Origin: Methanosarcina barkeri MS
GTDB lineage: Archaea > Halobacteriota > Methanosarcinia > Methanosarcinales > Methanosarcinaceae
Assembly: GCF_000970025.1 (NCBI RefSeq)
Contig: NZ_CP009528.1
Location: 4,079,168 to 4,143,167 of the forward strand
Length of the DNA stretch: 64,000 nt
Direction of reading: 5' to 3'
The position numbers were made by a program, and so were the translations under genes. Numbering within the stretch: position 1 is the first letter of the stretch; each line of letters begins with the position of its first letter. Below, piece after piece: positions 17,247 through 26,910 of the stretch. The notes beneath the pieces are model-generated. The model ran no database searches, had not been told where the DNA came from, and saw only the letters and a program-made list of their open reading frames with translations.

Positions 17247-19301
17247 ATGAGACAAAAATCAGGTAAAAGGTTAGCTCTCGGAATAGTTAAAGGACTCATT
17301 ACCTTAGGGTTATTACTTTCCTTTGCAACGTTTTCAGAATGCAGTGCTTCTACAGAAATTACGAATTCTTCTGAAATATTATACATGGGACAACCGTTTG
17401 AAAAACTAAATCCCAATGAGGTTACAACTGAATGGAATAACTCATATCTCTTCAACAGCAAGGAAGATGCCTTAAAAGAACTTGAGGTATTAAACAATAG
17501 ATCCGAAGAAATAAACGAAACTTTTCGTCCGAAATTTGAGAATCTGTCAGGATCTGTTTTACTGAATTATCTAAATGCTGATAAGGAATTTTCAAAATCT
17601 CTTGAGGTTCTGTATGTTTATGCATATACTCAGAACAGCAAAAATGTTAGTGATCCATTTTTTGCGTCTCTTCTTATGGACTCACAGAATCTGGTTACTG
17701 AATATGGAAAAGCCACTTCATTTGCAACTGTAAAATTGTCTTCACTCAATAAGGAAGAGTGGGACAGGCTTTTTTCCGAAGAGCCAAAACTTGAGGAGTA
17801 CAGGCCTTATCTTGAAGCTAAGTATATGAGGTTTTCAGACCACAGGGCAATGAATGAATCTCAGGCTGCGTATATTGCAGATCTTGAAAACCAGCGCATG
17901 AAACTGGAAACTGAGGCGTTTTCGGAAATTACGAATAACGTCACAATGGCAGGAAATATAACGCTTGCTAATGGAGATGAATATTCTGTCAATTCCCAAT
18001 CATACAATACTTTACTATCAACAGATCAAAATCGGGAAGACAGAAAGAAATGTTATGATAAGAGGTTTTACCACTTAATTAACGAATCCGATTCTATGGC
18101 AGCTCTCTATTCAGAAAAAGCCCGGCTTGACGATCTTGATGCAAGAGAACTGAACTATACAGATTGCTATAACTACACTCTCTATAGTGCCTATCTTAAC
18201 CGTACTCAGATTGATGAGATGAATACGGTTTTCAAAGAGAGAAAAGATGTTTTTGAAGACTATAACGAGTTCAGGAAAAACAAACTGGGACTTGAAAAGC
18301 TCAAACCATACGACCTTCTACTGCAGTTGACGGATCAGCCTGGTAAGAATTATACGTATGTGGAAGCTTTGCAGGAAATCCAGAATTCGTATTCTAGAAT
18401 GGACCCCCGCTTCAATGAAATTTTTTTAAAAATGGTAACTGGGAATTTCGTAGATGTATATCCGGATCCTGAACACGGGAAACAGCCAGGAGGTTACACT
18501 TACAGTTTATGTTCTTTAAAGTCTCCAGCCCTTGTATTTCTCAACTACAATGGCCTTATCAGCGACCAGAAGGCCATTACTCATGAACTTGGACATGGGA
18601 TTAATTTCTACCTTATGGGTAACTCTGTCGATTATCTTTACTGCTCAGGTCCGATTTATGAAATGGAAGTCCCTTCAACTTTTAACGAAGAACTTTTTGT
18701 TGATTACGTGATTCAAAATTCCGATAAAGAAACTGCAGTTAATGTACTCTCCCAGCATATAGGAGAATACCAGAACTACTTTACTCGCCAGCCTATGATT
18801 ACGGAATTTGAATATAAAGCACACCAGCTATGTGCTGAAAACGGGACAGCCAGCGGAGCCGACCTCAATGCGATCTGGACAAATCTCTCTAAAGAGTATG
18901 GGAGCGACTCGGTGGAATATTATGATGAGGATTCTGCAGAATGGGCCTATATTAACCATATTTACTTAACAAACAATTACTATACCTTCAACTACGCAGT
19001 TTCAAAGGCAATAACTCTCTCCCTTTTCAAACAGTATAAGGAAGACCCGGAAACTTTCAACAAAAACTACATTGCGTACCTCTCGGCAGGCTCGACAATG
19101 CCGCCTGAAGAAAAACTCAAAAAATATTTTGGGATCGAAATCAACAGACAGCTTTTTGAAGATGCAATGGACGTTGTTGAGTTGAGGATTCAAGAACTCA
19201 ATGAACTGGAAGCAAAAAAGAGTGCAAATGAGTCTGGTTCTGCCGCAAAAAGTCTGAATACTTCTGGATTTTTCTGGACAGGCGAATATAAAAACAAATG
19301 A
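17247..19301 (+). CDS. Secreted M3-family oligoendopeptidase (PepF-like)
   Basis: This zinc metallopeptidase of family M3 would cleave short peptides. The active-site HELGHGINF lies at about residues 446-454, with the third ligand region downstream in the FNEELFVDYV segment. Unlike cytoplasmic PepF it begins with a basic then hydrophobic signal segment (KGLITLGLLLSFATFSECSA), so it probably acts outside the membrane or anchored to it. It has many N-x-S/T sequons. The length of 684 residues fits PepF plus a signal. ATG 17247 is chosen because GGGGTGG precedes it and the signal peptide starts there. Confidence 0.88.
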   Translation: MRQKSGKRLALGIVKGLITLGLLLSFATFSECSASTEITNSSEILYMGQPFEKLNPNEVTTEWNNSYLFNSKEDALKELEVLNNRSEEINETFRPKFENLSGSVLLNYLNADKEFSKSLEVLYVYAYTQNSKNVSDPFFASLLMDSQNLVTEYGKATSFATVKLSSLNKEEWDRLFSEEPKLEEYRPYLEAKYMRFSDHRAMNESQAAYIADLENQRMKLETEAFSEITNNVTMAGNITLANGDEYSVNSQSYNTLLSTDQNREDRKKCYDKRFYHLINESDSMAALYSEKARLDDLDARELNYTDCYNYTLYSAYLNRTQIDEMNTVFKERKDVFEDYNEFRKNKLGLEKLKPYDLLLQLTDQPGKNYTYVEALQEIQNSYSRMDPRFNEIFLKMVTGNFVDVYPDPEHGKQPGGYTYSLCSLKSPALVFLNYNGLISDQKAITHELGHGINFYLMGNSVDYLYCSGPIYEMEVPSTFNEELFVDYVIQNSDKETAVNVLSQHIGEYQNYFTRQPMITEFEYKAHQLCAENGTASGADLNAIWTNLSKEYGSDSVEYYDEDSAEWAYINHIYLTNNYYTFNYAVSKAITLSLFKQYKEDPETFNKNYIAYLSAGSTMPPEEKLKKYFGIEINRQLFEDAMDVVELRIQELNELEAKKSANESGSAAKSLNTSGFFWTGEYKNK

Positions 19302-19313
19302 ACCTGAGTACTT

Positions 19314-19391
19314 AGGTAAAACACATTTAGTGATTCAGGTAAACCACGCTTAAAACCTTCAGGTAAAACGCACTTAAACGTTTCAGGTAAA
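19314..19391. repeat. Degenerate tandem repeat, about 24 bp x 4
   Basis: The motif TTCAGGTAAAACGCACTTAAA recurs with variation, with AGGTAAA at 19314, 19337, 19361 and 19385. It begins 12 bp after the peptidase stop codon and is non-coding. Confidence 0.75.
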
Positions 19392-19432
19392 ATAAATGAG
19401 GGTTAATGGTACTTAAGTGCCTTTAACCTTCA

Positions 19433-19519
19433 ATTTCTTTTTTGCAAAGGGCATTTCTTCCAGTTATTTTTCATCTATTTCTTTTTTGCATAGGGCATTT
19501 CTTTAGTTATTTCTCACCT
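19433..19519. repeat. Direct repeat, about 44 bp x 2
   Basis: Two adjacent near-identical copies begin ATTTCTTTTTTGCA; the second differs at a few positions. It lies between the peptidase gene and ogt and is non-coding. Confidence 0.8.
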
Positions 19520-19626
19520 GTAAAAACCTATCCTGTTCAGCGAACTTTCTTATTTTAGCCGTTGAATAAAGATTTCTATCAGAAGCAATACAATTATTTG
19601 CAACAACGTTTCTGGAAACGAACAAA

Positions 19627-20103
19627 ATGTATTATCATATAATCGAATCTCCAATCGGTCCCATTCTTCTGGCAGGGGATGAAAAAGGGCTGAAACATCT
19701 TAATTTCTTAAAAGGCAAGAAAAAAATAGAAATCCCTGCTGACTGGATAGAAAATAAAAAGTTTTTCAGGGAGGCTGCAAGGCAGCTTGAAGCTTATTTT
19801 TCCGGGAAACTAGAATCTTTTGACCTTAAACTGGCTCCTGAAGGAACGGATTTTCAAAAGTCTGTCTGGAAAGCTTTATGCGAAATCCCTTATGGAGAGA
19901 CCCGAACTTACAAAGAGATAGCTGTATCTATCGGAAAGCAAAAGGCCTATAGGGCTGTAGGGCTTGCAAATAACCGAAATCCGATTGCAATAATTATTCC
20001 CTGCCACAGGGTAATAGGCTCAGACGGAAAACTTACAGGTTATGCGAGTGGACTGGATATAAAGGAATTTTTATTGAAACTTGAAGAAAACAATTTGAAA
20101 TAA
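19627..20103 (+). CDS. ogt: Methylated-DNA--protein-cysteine methyltransferase (Ogt)
   Basis: This suicide DNA-repair protein removes alkyl groups from O6-alkylguanine onto its own cysteine. The active-site motif IIPCHRVIG lies at about residues 121-129. It is preceded by the helix-turn-helix and arginine finger region VWKALCEIPYGETRTYKEIA and YRAVGLANNRNPIA. The length of 158 residues is typical. It stands alone, with the QueG-like Fe-S gene 53 bp downstream on the same strand. Confidence 0.95.
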   Translation: MYYHIIESPIGPILLAGDEKGLKHLNFLKGKKKIEIPADWIENKKFFREAARQLEAYFSGKLESFDLKLAPEGTDFQKSVWKALCEIPYGETRTYKEIAVSIGKQKAYRAVGLANNRNPIAIIIPCHRVIGSDGKLTGYASGLDIKEFLLKLEENNLK

Positions 20104-20156
20104 GAATAACACAAAAATTCGATCTAAATTCTCTGTAATTAGCAGGAGAAATCATC

Positions 20157-20900
20157 ATGGAGCTTAAAAAAAAGATTGAAAGCATTATCAAAGAAGCCGT
20201 AGCAAGTCCAGGCACTGAGACTAGATATCGTGAACCTCTCATAGGCTATGCTTCAGCAAATGACCCAATTTTTGATGACATGAAGAAAATCATTGGTCCT
20301 CACCACCTGCTCCCTAAAGAGAGTTTCCCCGAAGCAAAAACTGTTGTTTCCTTCTTCCTACCGTTTGAAAAAAAACTTGTGAATCTGAACTGGCAGTCTC
20401 CTGATCCTGTAAAAGAATGGATTCAGGCCAAAAGTGAAACCGACTGTCTCATAGGGAAAATAAACGAAAAAATAAAGGCTGAGCTGGCAGAAGAGAATAT
20501 ACAGTCAGTTGTGCCTGGAACTGATTTTGATTATAAGAGTAAAGGCTTCGACGTTACCTGGTCTCATAAAAGTGCTGCTTATGCTGCGGGTCTGGGAACT
20601 TTTGGCGTAAACCAGATGCTGATCACAAAAGCCGGATGTGCAGGCCGTTTTGGGACTTTGCTGATTTCTGCCGAAATTCCTCCAAATCCACGCCCGAAAG
20701 AAGAGTTCTGCCGCTACAAAAAAGGAGAGAGATGTCTTGTATGTGTGGACAGGTGCCCGGCTGGGGCTCTCAGCATAAGAGGACTTGATAAAGAAAAATG
20801 CTACAAGTATCTTCAGAAAAACGCCAGAGCTTTTCCCGAACTTAATCAGTTTGCCTGCGGAAAATGTGCAACCGGACCCTGTGCTCTCAGATCTCGCTGA
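20157..20900 (+). CDS. QueG-like iron-sulfur protein
   Basis: This 247-residue protein resembles the epoxyqueuosine reductase (QueG) family. The N-terminal domain contains LPKESFPEAKTVVSFFLPF and AAYAAGLGTFGVNQMLITKAG. A C-terminal ferredoxin-like region has CLVCVDRCPAGAL and CGKCATGPC, enough cysteines for one or two 4Fe-4S clusters. It is shorter than bacterial QueG (about 370). Archaea are not known to make queuosine, so the substrate is unlikely to be epoxyqueuosine. A corrinoid-dependent reductase activity is a guess from the family. It may be cotranscribed with ogt (53 bp gap). Confidence 0.75.
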   Translation: MELKKKIESIIKEAVASPGTETRYREPLIGYASANDPIFDDMKKIIGPHHLLPKESFPEAKTVVSFFLPFEKKLVNLNWQSPDPVKEWIQAKSETDCLIGKINEKIKAELAEENIQSVVPGTDFDYKSKGFDVTWSHKSAAYAAGLGTFGVNQMLITKAGCAGRFGTLLISAEIPPNPRPKEEFCRYKKGERCLVCVDRCPAGALSIRGLDKEKCYKYLQKNARAFPELNQFACGKCATGPCALRSR

Positions 20901-21279
20901 AAAATCTTTTATCTTCTTTTTAATTTATTACATCGGGAGCGAAGAGGGTTCACTTCATCACCATTCTTTACATGCTTTCCGACAATTACCACTAATAATA
21001 ATCAAATTCCTTATCTTTTTGGTAATACAATATATTACAAATAAGAAAAGGTTTAAGATCAACAACGTTTATAAAATATTACATTATTTGCCGAAAGAAT
21101 ACAGTTAGTTTATACTTGGTTGCAATGTGAACCAATTTAGCTAGTCTCTTACAGGGTTGAATGTTTCAGATCCTAAATCTTATGAGATTTCGAGAGAATT
21201 TATCCACATGCTAAGAAATTTAATTGCGCTGATAAATATATCGATGTGGAACAAAGGATAAGTATGCAAATATTCTGAA
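20901..21279. other. Intergenic region upstream of the ABC exporter
   Basis: No gene is seen. AT-rich sequence with several TATA-like stretches (for example AATATATTACAAA near 21029) could serve the ABC ATPase gene. Confidence 0.45.
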
Positions 21280-22152
21280 ATGGCTGGCGATACCGTGGAT
21301 AAAGAGATAGTTACTGAGAATGTATCTAAAAAATATGGTGATTTCGAGGCTGTGAAGAGTATTTCATTCAGTATCAAAAAAGGAACTATATTTGGACTTT
21401 TGGGCCCAAACGGAGCAGGAAAATCCACTACTATCAAGATTCTTACCTGTCAATTTCCTCCTACCTCTGGTACTGCATACATTGGAGGATTAAACACCGT
21501 ATTGGATGCAGTAAAGATAAAAAAGAAAATCGGCGTTGTTTTTGAGTCTCAAAACCTGTACGAAGAATTATCGGTTTATGAGAATCTCAACTTTTTCCGC
21601 CAGTTATACAACTCTCCGAAAGAAAGAATAAATGAAGTTCTGAAGATTGTAGGAATGGAAAAGTATCAGAAAAACAAAGTAAAGACTTTTTCAAAAGGCA
21701 TGAAACAAAAGATAATGATTTCTCGAGCCCTTCTCAATGATCCTGAGGTTTTATTTCTGGATGAGCCCGGAAGCGGATTGGACCCACGTTCAGCAAGGGA
21801 AATAAGGCAGATGATTCTTGGTCTTAAAGAACAGGGCAAAACAATTCTCATAACGACACATAATATGGAGGAAGCAGATTTTCTATGCGACTTCCTGGCT
21901 ATTATACATAAGGGCTCTATAATAGCTATGGACACACCTGGAAATCTGAAAAAAAGGTATGGTGAAGATGTTCTGATGATCAAGACTGTAAAAGGAGATA
22001 TTTACGAATCGCCGCTAAATACAAAAGCCAGTAGCGACATTTTTGAGAAACTCTCTGAAAATAATCAGATATCCCTTGTACATTCAAAAGAAGCTACAAT
22101 TGAAGATGTTTTCATAAAATTAACCGGGGAGAAATTGACTGATGAATCTTAA
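21280..22152 (+). CDS. ABC-2 type exporter, ATP-binding protein
   Basis: This is the ATPase of a drug or sodium-type (NatA-like) ABC exporter. Seen: Walker A GPNGAGKST, the Q-loop region VFESQNLYEELSVYENL, signature FSKGMKQK, Walker B VLFLDEPGSGLDP, and the H-loop TTHNMEEA. The 290-residue length is usual. The stop codon overlaps the permease start by 11 bp, so the two are translationally coupled. The substrate is unknown. Confidence 0.92.
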   Translation: MAGDTVDKEIVTENVSKKYGDFEAVKSISFSIKKGTIFGLLGPNGAGKSTTIKILTCQFPPTSGTAYIGGLNTVLDAVKIKKKIGVVFESQNLYEELSVYENLNFFRQLYNSPKERINEVLKIVGMEKYQKNKVKTFSKGMKQKIMISRALLNDPEVLFLDEPGSGLDPRSAREIRQMILGLKEQGKTILITTHNMEEADFLCDFLAIIHKGSIIAMDTPGNLKKRYGEDVLMIKTVKGDIYESPLNTKASSDIFEKLSENNQISLVHSKEATIEDVFIKLTGEKLTDES

Positions 22153-23185
22153 CGTTGTACTGGCTATCTTTAGAAAAGACTTAATATCATCGGTAAAAAG
22201 CAAAAATTTATTGATAATACTACTCACTCCAATCTTTTTGTCAGTTCTCTTTAACTCTACGGTTTCATTGACTGATAACACCATAGTACCCATTGCAGTT
22301 TATGATAAAGGTTCCAATGCAGATTTTATTGAATATCTAAGTTCGAGAGATAACTATGACGTAATTATTGCAGACTCTGCTAGTAAATCCGAAGAGCTAC
22401 TTTATAACCAAAAAGTTGCAGCCGTTATGCTTGTACCGGAAGGCTTCAGTGCCGACATAAAAAATGGACTAAACCCTTCCCTGAATATCATTGTCAACCC
22501 TTATGAGGCAAAATCAGCTGCGTTTTTGCAAACTTATAAAGATATCATCATGGACTTTGCAGAACAGAAGTATCCAGTGAATGTTATCTTAAATACGCTC
22601 CCTGAAGACTTGCAGTCCAGATTTAACATTCCTATATGGATTATGTTTACTGTAGTATTTGTTGGAATGATGGTTTTACCAAATACGCTGACTACAGAGA
22701 AAGAGAAAAAAACCCTTGATGCAATACTTGTGTCACCAGCTTCGGAAAAAGATGTGATTTATGGCAAATCGTTTTTTGGACTATTCCTGACAATACTGAT
22801 ATCTCTGGTTATAATTATTATAAATAGAGGTTTCGTCGGAAACTTCCTATCGACCGCTGTTTTTATAATTCTCGGTTCTGCAGTATTCACAGGCCTTGGG
22901 CTTCTGATTGCCAGTTACGCTGATAACTACTCTTCGGCATCTCTGCTTTCCACAATTTTCATGGCACCTCTGATTTTACTTGCTCTGCTAGCCGATTTAT
23001 CTCAAGAGATTGAGTATATCGCTCATCTTGTACCAAGCACCTACGTGTTTTACGGCATAAAAAGTGCTATGTTGAATAACTCCAGAATCTCTGACCTTTA
23101 TCCTGAAGTTGGAATCCTTCTTATATTTAATATTCTTGTATATGCGCTGACATTTCGCGTTCTCAAGAAGAAGAGAGATATATGA
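22142..23185 (+). CDS. ABC-2 type exporter, permease
   Basis: This 347-residue membrane protein is the partner of the preceding ATPase. One N-terminal transmembrane segment (LLIILLTPIFLSVLF) is followed by a large extracytoplasmic domain (about residues 45-175). Five or six helices then follow, with TTEKEKKTLDAILVSPASEKDVIYGKS as the cytoplasmic coupling segment. This is the ABC2_membrane_3/NatB architecture. The substrate cannot be read from the sequence. Confidence 0.9.
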   Translation: MNLNVVLAIFRKDLISSVKSKNLLIILLTPIFLSVLFNSTVSLTDNTIVPIAVYDKGSNADFIEYLSSRDNYDVIIADSASKSEELLYNQKVAAVMLVPEGFSADIKNGLNPSLNIIVNPYEAKSAAFLQTYKDIIMDFAEQKYPVNVILNTLPEDLQSRFNIPIWIMFTVVFVGMMVLPNTLTTEKEKKTLDAILVSPASEKDVIYGKSFFGLFLTILISLVIIIINRGFVGNFLSTAVFIILGSAVFTGLGLLIASYADNYSSASLLSTIFMAPLILLALLADLSQEIEYIAHLVPSTYVFYGIKSAMLNNSRISDLYPEVGILLIFNILVYALTFRVLKKKRDI

Positions 23186-23651
23186 ACTTTTGATTATGTT
23201 TTGCAGAAAGGTTTTGTATTTATGGCTAGAATACCGATTTTTTGAATTTACGTCAAGAGAACTCATAAAAACAAGCTTCTGGAAAAGCGTGTAATGAATT
23301 TAAAAACAGACTAGATAACCGAATATATAGCTAGATAACCGAACATACAGACTAATACGGGAATTTCATACCTGGGCAAAATTTCCTTTTATTCTCACCA
23401 TGCTGAGGACCTCTCCACCATAAAAAAGGAAAAAATGCATAATCTGTATGACAGGTGCCCTATTTAATAAAGAAATTTGAGAAAGAAAAAAGTTTCAGCC
23501 TGCCAAAAGGAAAAATATACAACAGGGTACTATCCACTCAGATTTCGCTGAAACAGAGAAAATTCTTTATTACTGCTCTCAGAATTGCACGATTTTATTA
23601 TTTCAGTTTCTGAGATGAACATGGCTCAGTGTCAAATTCCGACTCGGTTGC
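23186..23651. other. Intergenic region between convergent exporter and DUF1616 genes
   Basis: No gene is seen. It holds a two-copy 20 bp repeat (CTAGATAACCGAA, about 23312-23345) and T/A-rich stretches. Both flanking genes end here. Confidence 0.45.
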
Positions 23652-24164
23652 TTATACCGCCGTTGTCAAAGTTGAAGTATTCTTCGAAAGATTCTGCGTT
23701 GTTACGTTTATCCATAGGTTAAGATTTCTGTAAGGCAAACTGATATTCTCTAACATTTCTTTTTTATCGATATTATAGAGCAAAAACTGAAGGTCCATGT
23801 TTGTCCCCTCGAAAGGAGGATTCATAGTGACTGCTTTCTCCAGAGTTTCGTCGTTTTCGATGCATATATTTTGCCAGTCAGCCGGTAAAGGTAGAAGCGT
23901 ATCTTCGAGTTTGACTTCCATTGTATAGTTTACGGGCTTTTGCTCATGGTTTATAATTTCCACAATCACGGTTCCATTCTCTCCGAGTACGTAGTTAGTA
24001 GGATAGTTTTTAGCTGTTCCATCAGGTCCCAAAATATAAAATTCGGTAGAGGGTTCCTCTAAGGATTTGGAACTCTGTTTGAAGTTCATTATTTCCTCGC
24101 AGCCCGATGCAAGAAGAGTAAAGCTTATTAGAATCATTATGACTAGTTTCTTTATATACATCAT
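23652..24164 (-). CDS. DUF1616-domain lipoprotein
   Basis: A small exported protein (170 residues from this ATG) begins with a signal segment and lipobox (LISFTLLASGC, Cys about 22). A DUF1616-like beta domain follows, recognised from EFYILGPDGTAKNYPTNYVLGENGTVIVEIINHE and later LQFLLYNI. It would be membrane-anchored and face outward. Function unknown; DUF1616 domains occur in archaeal surface proteins. A GTG at 24173 sits closer to the GGAGG ribosome binding site and is an alternative start. It is transcribed divergently from the SAM hydrolase gene. Confidence 0.75.
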   Translation of the reverse strand: MMYIKKLVIMILISFTLLASGCEEIMNFKQSSKSLEEPSTEFYILGPDGTAKNYPTNYVLGENGTVIVEIINHEQKPVNYTMEVKLEDTLLPLPADWQNICIENDETLEKAVTMNPPFEGTNMDLQFLLYNIDKKEMLENISLPYRNLNLWINVTTQNLSKNTSTLTTAV

Positions 24165-24284
24165 CCGTCTCACTGCGCCTCCAAGTTTCCTAAAAATTTT
24201 TATTTTTGACAATTACAATCTCACATCTTAATATAATTTCCCAAACCTGTATATTATAAAATAGAAAAAAGATAAGTGATATTT

Positions 24285-25073
24285 ATGTCCATAATTTCCC
24301 TGACTACCGATTTTGGAGACCTCTATCCCGCAGCCATGAAAGCCGTGATTTTGAGAATAAACCCGGCAACACAGATTATCGATATAACCCATTCCATCCG
24401 GCAGGCCGGAATCCGGGAAGGGGCTTTTGCGCTCTATTCCCTTGTTCGATATTTCCCGCAGGGAACCGTACATATCGGTGTTGTCGATCCTGGGGTAGGG
24501 ACTTCCCGTCGCGCTCTTGCCATAAAAGCAGGTCCTGAAGGAGAAGAACAGTTTTTTGTCGGCCCTGATAATGGACTACTGATCCCTGCAGCTCGCCACC
24601 TTGGCAAAATTGAAGTATACGAGATCACAAATCCTGAAATCATGCTTAAATCAGGAATTTCTGCAACTTTCCATGGTAGAGATATTTTTGCGCCTACAGG
24701 AGCCTACCTTTCAAAAGGAACACCTATCGAGGCGGTCGGATCTAAAATCTCGGATTTTATTAGCCTTGATTTCGAAAATTTCGGAATTGACGGATCCTTC
24801 CTTGTAGGCGAGGTTATTTTTGCAGACAACTTTGGAAATGTTATCACCAATATTCCTGAAGAAGTAGTTTTAAAATTCTCTAACTTTGGCTCACAGATAG
24901 AAATAAACAGCAGAAAGGTCTCCTTTGTTCAGACCTATGGTTTTGTAGGGCCGAAAAAGCCCCTTGCCCTTATAGGCAGTCATGGCTTCCTGGAAATTGC
25001 CGTAAACAAAGGAAATGCTGCGCTTCAGTTCGGACTTAAAAGCGGAGATCAGGTAGCAATAAAGATTGTATAA
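24285..25073 (+). CDS. SAM hydroxide adenosyltransferase (DUF62 family)
   Basis: The enzyme belongs to the DUF62 family (relatives of fluorinase and chlorinase) and is expected to hydrolyse S-adenosylmethionine to adenosine and methionine. Motifs seen: ISLTTDFGDLYPAAMKAVI, VVDPGVGTSRRALAIKAG, FVGPDNGLLIPAA and the catalytic-site region FHGRDIFAPTGAYL. The C-terminal domain contains NVITNIPEE. The 262-residue length is typical. ATG 24285 follows GTGAT at the right spacing. The stop codon lies inside a tandem repeat (25068-25120). Why the cell destroys SAM is not known. Confidence 0.9.
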   Translation: MSIISLTTDFGDLYPAAMKAVILRINPATQIIDITHSIRQAGIREGAFALYSLVRYFPQGTVHIGVVDPGVGTSRRALAIKAGPEGEEQFFVGPDNGLLIPAARHLGKIEVYEITNPEIMLKSGISATFHGRDIFAPTGAYLSKGTPIEAVGSKISDFISLDFENFGIDGSFLVGEVIFADNFGNVITNIPEEVVLKFSNFGSQIEINSRKVSFVQTYGFVGPKKPLALIGSHGFLEIAVNKGNAALQFGLKSGDQVAIKIV

Positions 25074-25120
25074 AGAATGGCTGCATAGAGAATGACTGTA
25101 TAAAGAATGACTGTATAAAA
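25068..25120. repeat. Tandem repeat, 15 bp x 3.5, containing the native stop codon
   Basis: The unit GTATAAAGAATGACT starts within the last codons of the SAM hydrolase gene. The gene's TAA stop (25071-25073) is part of unit 1, and later units repeat the stop as TAG or TAA. Confidence 0.85.
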
Positions 25121-25379
25121 GTAGGCTGTAGTTCCAGATCATTTTAGATCAGAGCTTATCCCAAAACCAATTTTATTCACATATCAATAAGAGTTTCAGA
25201 ATTAGTTTTCAGGATCAGAAACTCTATTGATAATCCAGAATATGATATTCAGAGAAGCAATTTTGAGTTTTGGGGTCAGCTCTAATAAAGCTTAATTGCT
25301 TTTCTTTCTCAAAAGTCAACCAGACACTCGATTCAGCGGAATTTTTATATAACTATCCGGCACAGGCAGTCTGTTTAGA
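25121..25379. other. Intergenic region upstream of the HEAT-repeat gene
   Basis: No gene is seen. A TATA-like TTTTTATATAACTATCC at about 25341 is a good promoter candidate for the HEAT-repeat gene that starts 39 bp later. Confidence 0.5.
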
Positions 25380-26885
25380 ATGAAACTGACTACCTTGAAA
25401 ACTTACAAGCTTGAAGTTTTCTTTTTATTTGCTCTGGTTATTCTGAGCTTTTTCACCCTATCAGGAAATGGAAATGCAGATAATTCTGCGGCCAGCTCTG
25501 GGGGAACTTTCTGGCTTCCTTCAGCAGTAATGCAATCAGTAGCAGCATTGTATGCCGTGTTTATTGCTATATTCATACTTTCCCTGCAAAGCAACAGGGA
25601 CAGTACTAATTCGATTGCCAACCGGATAAAACCGCCCCTGAAGATGGTATCCTATACGGCAGCAGGGACAATCTATTTTAACGGACTGATACTGATTGTT
25701 TTTAGCTTTGGCTCTTTTTCCGAAGCCAAAATGAAAGTTCTGTTAGTTTCCTCTCTTATTTCAATGGTTTTATCCCTTATAGCCATCGTTTACACTTCCA
25801 TAAACTTGCTAAGCAACGTTTCAGGCTTAAAAACCTCATCTGAAAAACTAGTATATATCTCGGATCTTCTTAGAGGACAGGAAGGAAACCCCATTAGTCC
25901 ATTAAAACAAAGCGAAAAAGATACACAGTTCTGCATCAAATCCTTGGACGACGAAAATCCGGAGGTCCGAGCAATCGCAGCCGAAGCTCTGGGCCAGGCA
26001 AGAGGTCCTGAAGTAGAGAAGGCACTTCTTGAGCTCCTCGAGGACAAGAATTCCCGAGTAAGAATAACTGCAGCCAGAAACCTCGGCCGAATAGGAACCG
26101 AAAATGCAGCAGAACCGCTAATTAAACGGCTGGCCGTAGATAAAGACCCTGTATTCCGAGCATGTGCTATAGAATCCCTTGGATATCTTAAAGACAAACG
26201 GGCAATTGAGCCTTTAATTAAAAGTCTGGATGACAAAGTTCCCGAAGTCAGGCTAGTTGCAGCCCGTGCCCTGGGGATTCTTGGTGGTGACAAGGCTGAA
26301 GAATCCCTTATCGGAAAACTGAATAAAAGCTCTCCGGAATTACAGAAACAGATAATACTGGCTCTAGGAAACTCTGGCAGCAAAAAAGCTGCAGGACTTA
26401 ACAGTAAAAAAGCCACAGGAGCTCTTATTTACAAACTAAGAGATAAGGACCCCGAACTTCGAAAGTGTGCAGCCGAATCCCTTGGTAAAATGGAAGATCC
26501 AGAGTCAGTAGACCCGCTTCTCGAATGCCTTGGTGATACGAATCCTGAAGTAAGAAATGCTGCTGCATATTCTCTGGGAACTCTCAGAGCTGAAAAAGCA
26601 ATAGACGCTCTTCTGGGAATGCTGACCGAAGAAGATTCAGAACTCCGAATCACTGCAGTCTATGCCCTTGGGAATATAGGCAGCCGAAAAGCAGTTGATG
26701 CACTTCTAAAAACTCTAGACGACAGCAACCCCTGGGTGAGGAGGTACGCCGCAGAAGCCCTCGCAAAAATAGGAGATCAAAAAGCAACAGCCCCTCTTGT
26801 CAAAAACTTAAACGATCCTGACCCTGAAGTCCAGTGGGCTACGGCTGAGGCTTTAAGGTTGCTGGATAAGCAGAACTCAAGGTAA
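25380..26885 (+). CDS. Membrane-anchored HEAT-repeat (PBS lyase-type) protein
   Basis: The 501-residue protein has four hydrophobic segments in its first 150 residues (for example LEVFFLFALVILSFFTLS and VLLVSSLISMVLSLIAIVY). About ten short HEAT repeats follow, of the type D.NPEVR..AAEALG. These run from about residue 175 to the end, with one irregular repeat near 335 holding KKAAGLNSKKATGA. HEAT solenoids bind protein partners. The membrane part suggests a scaffold on the inner face of the membrane. Partners are unknown. Nothing indicates phycobilin chemistry, despite the Pfam name often given to such repeats. Confidence 0.85.
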   Translation: MKLTTLKTYKLEVFFLFALVILSFFTLSGNGNADNSAASSGGTFWLPSAVMQSVAALYAVFIAIFILSLQSNRDSTNSIANRIKPPLKMVSYTAAGTIYFNGLILIVFSFGSFSEAKMKVLLVSSLISMVLSLIAIVYTSINLLSNVSGLKTSSEKLVYISDLLRGQEGNPISPLKQSEKDTQFCIKSLDDENPEVRAIAAEALGQARGPEVEKALLELLEDKNSRVRITAARNLGRIGTENAAEPLIKRLAVDKDPVFRACAIESLGYLKDKRAIEPLIKSLDDKVPEVRLVAARALGILGGDKAEESLIGKLNKSSPELQKQIILALGNSGSKKAAGLNSKKATGALIYKLRDKDPELRKCAAESLGKMEDPESVDPLLECLGDTNPEVRNAAAYSLGTLRAEKAIDALLGMLTEEDSELRITAVYALGNIGSRKAVDALLKTLDDSNPWVRRYAAEALAKIGDQKATAPLVKNLNDPDPEVQWATAEALRLLDKQNSR

Positions 26886-26910
26886 AAGAAAATCCATTAA
26901 AGAAAATCCA

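Noticed and set aside
25790-26416. 208-codon antisense frame in the HEAT-repeat gene
   Set aside because: Shadow of the repeated Glu/Ala codons of the real gene.
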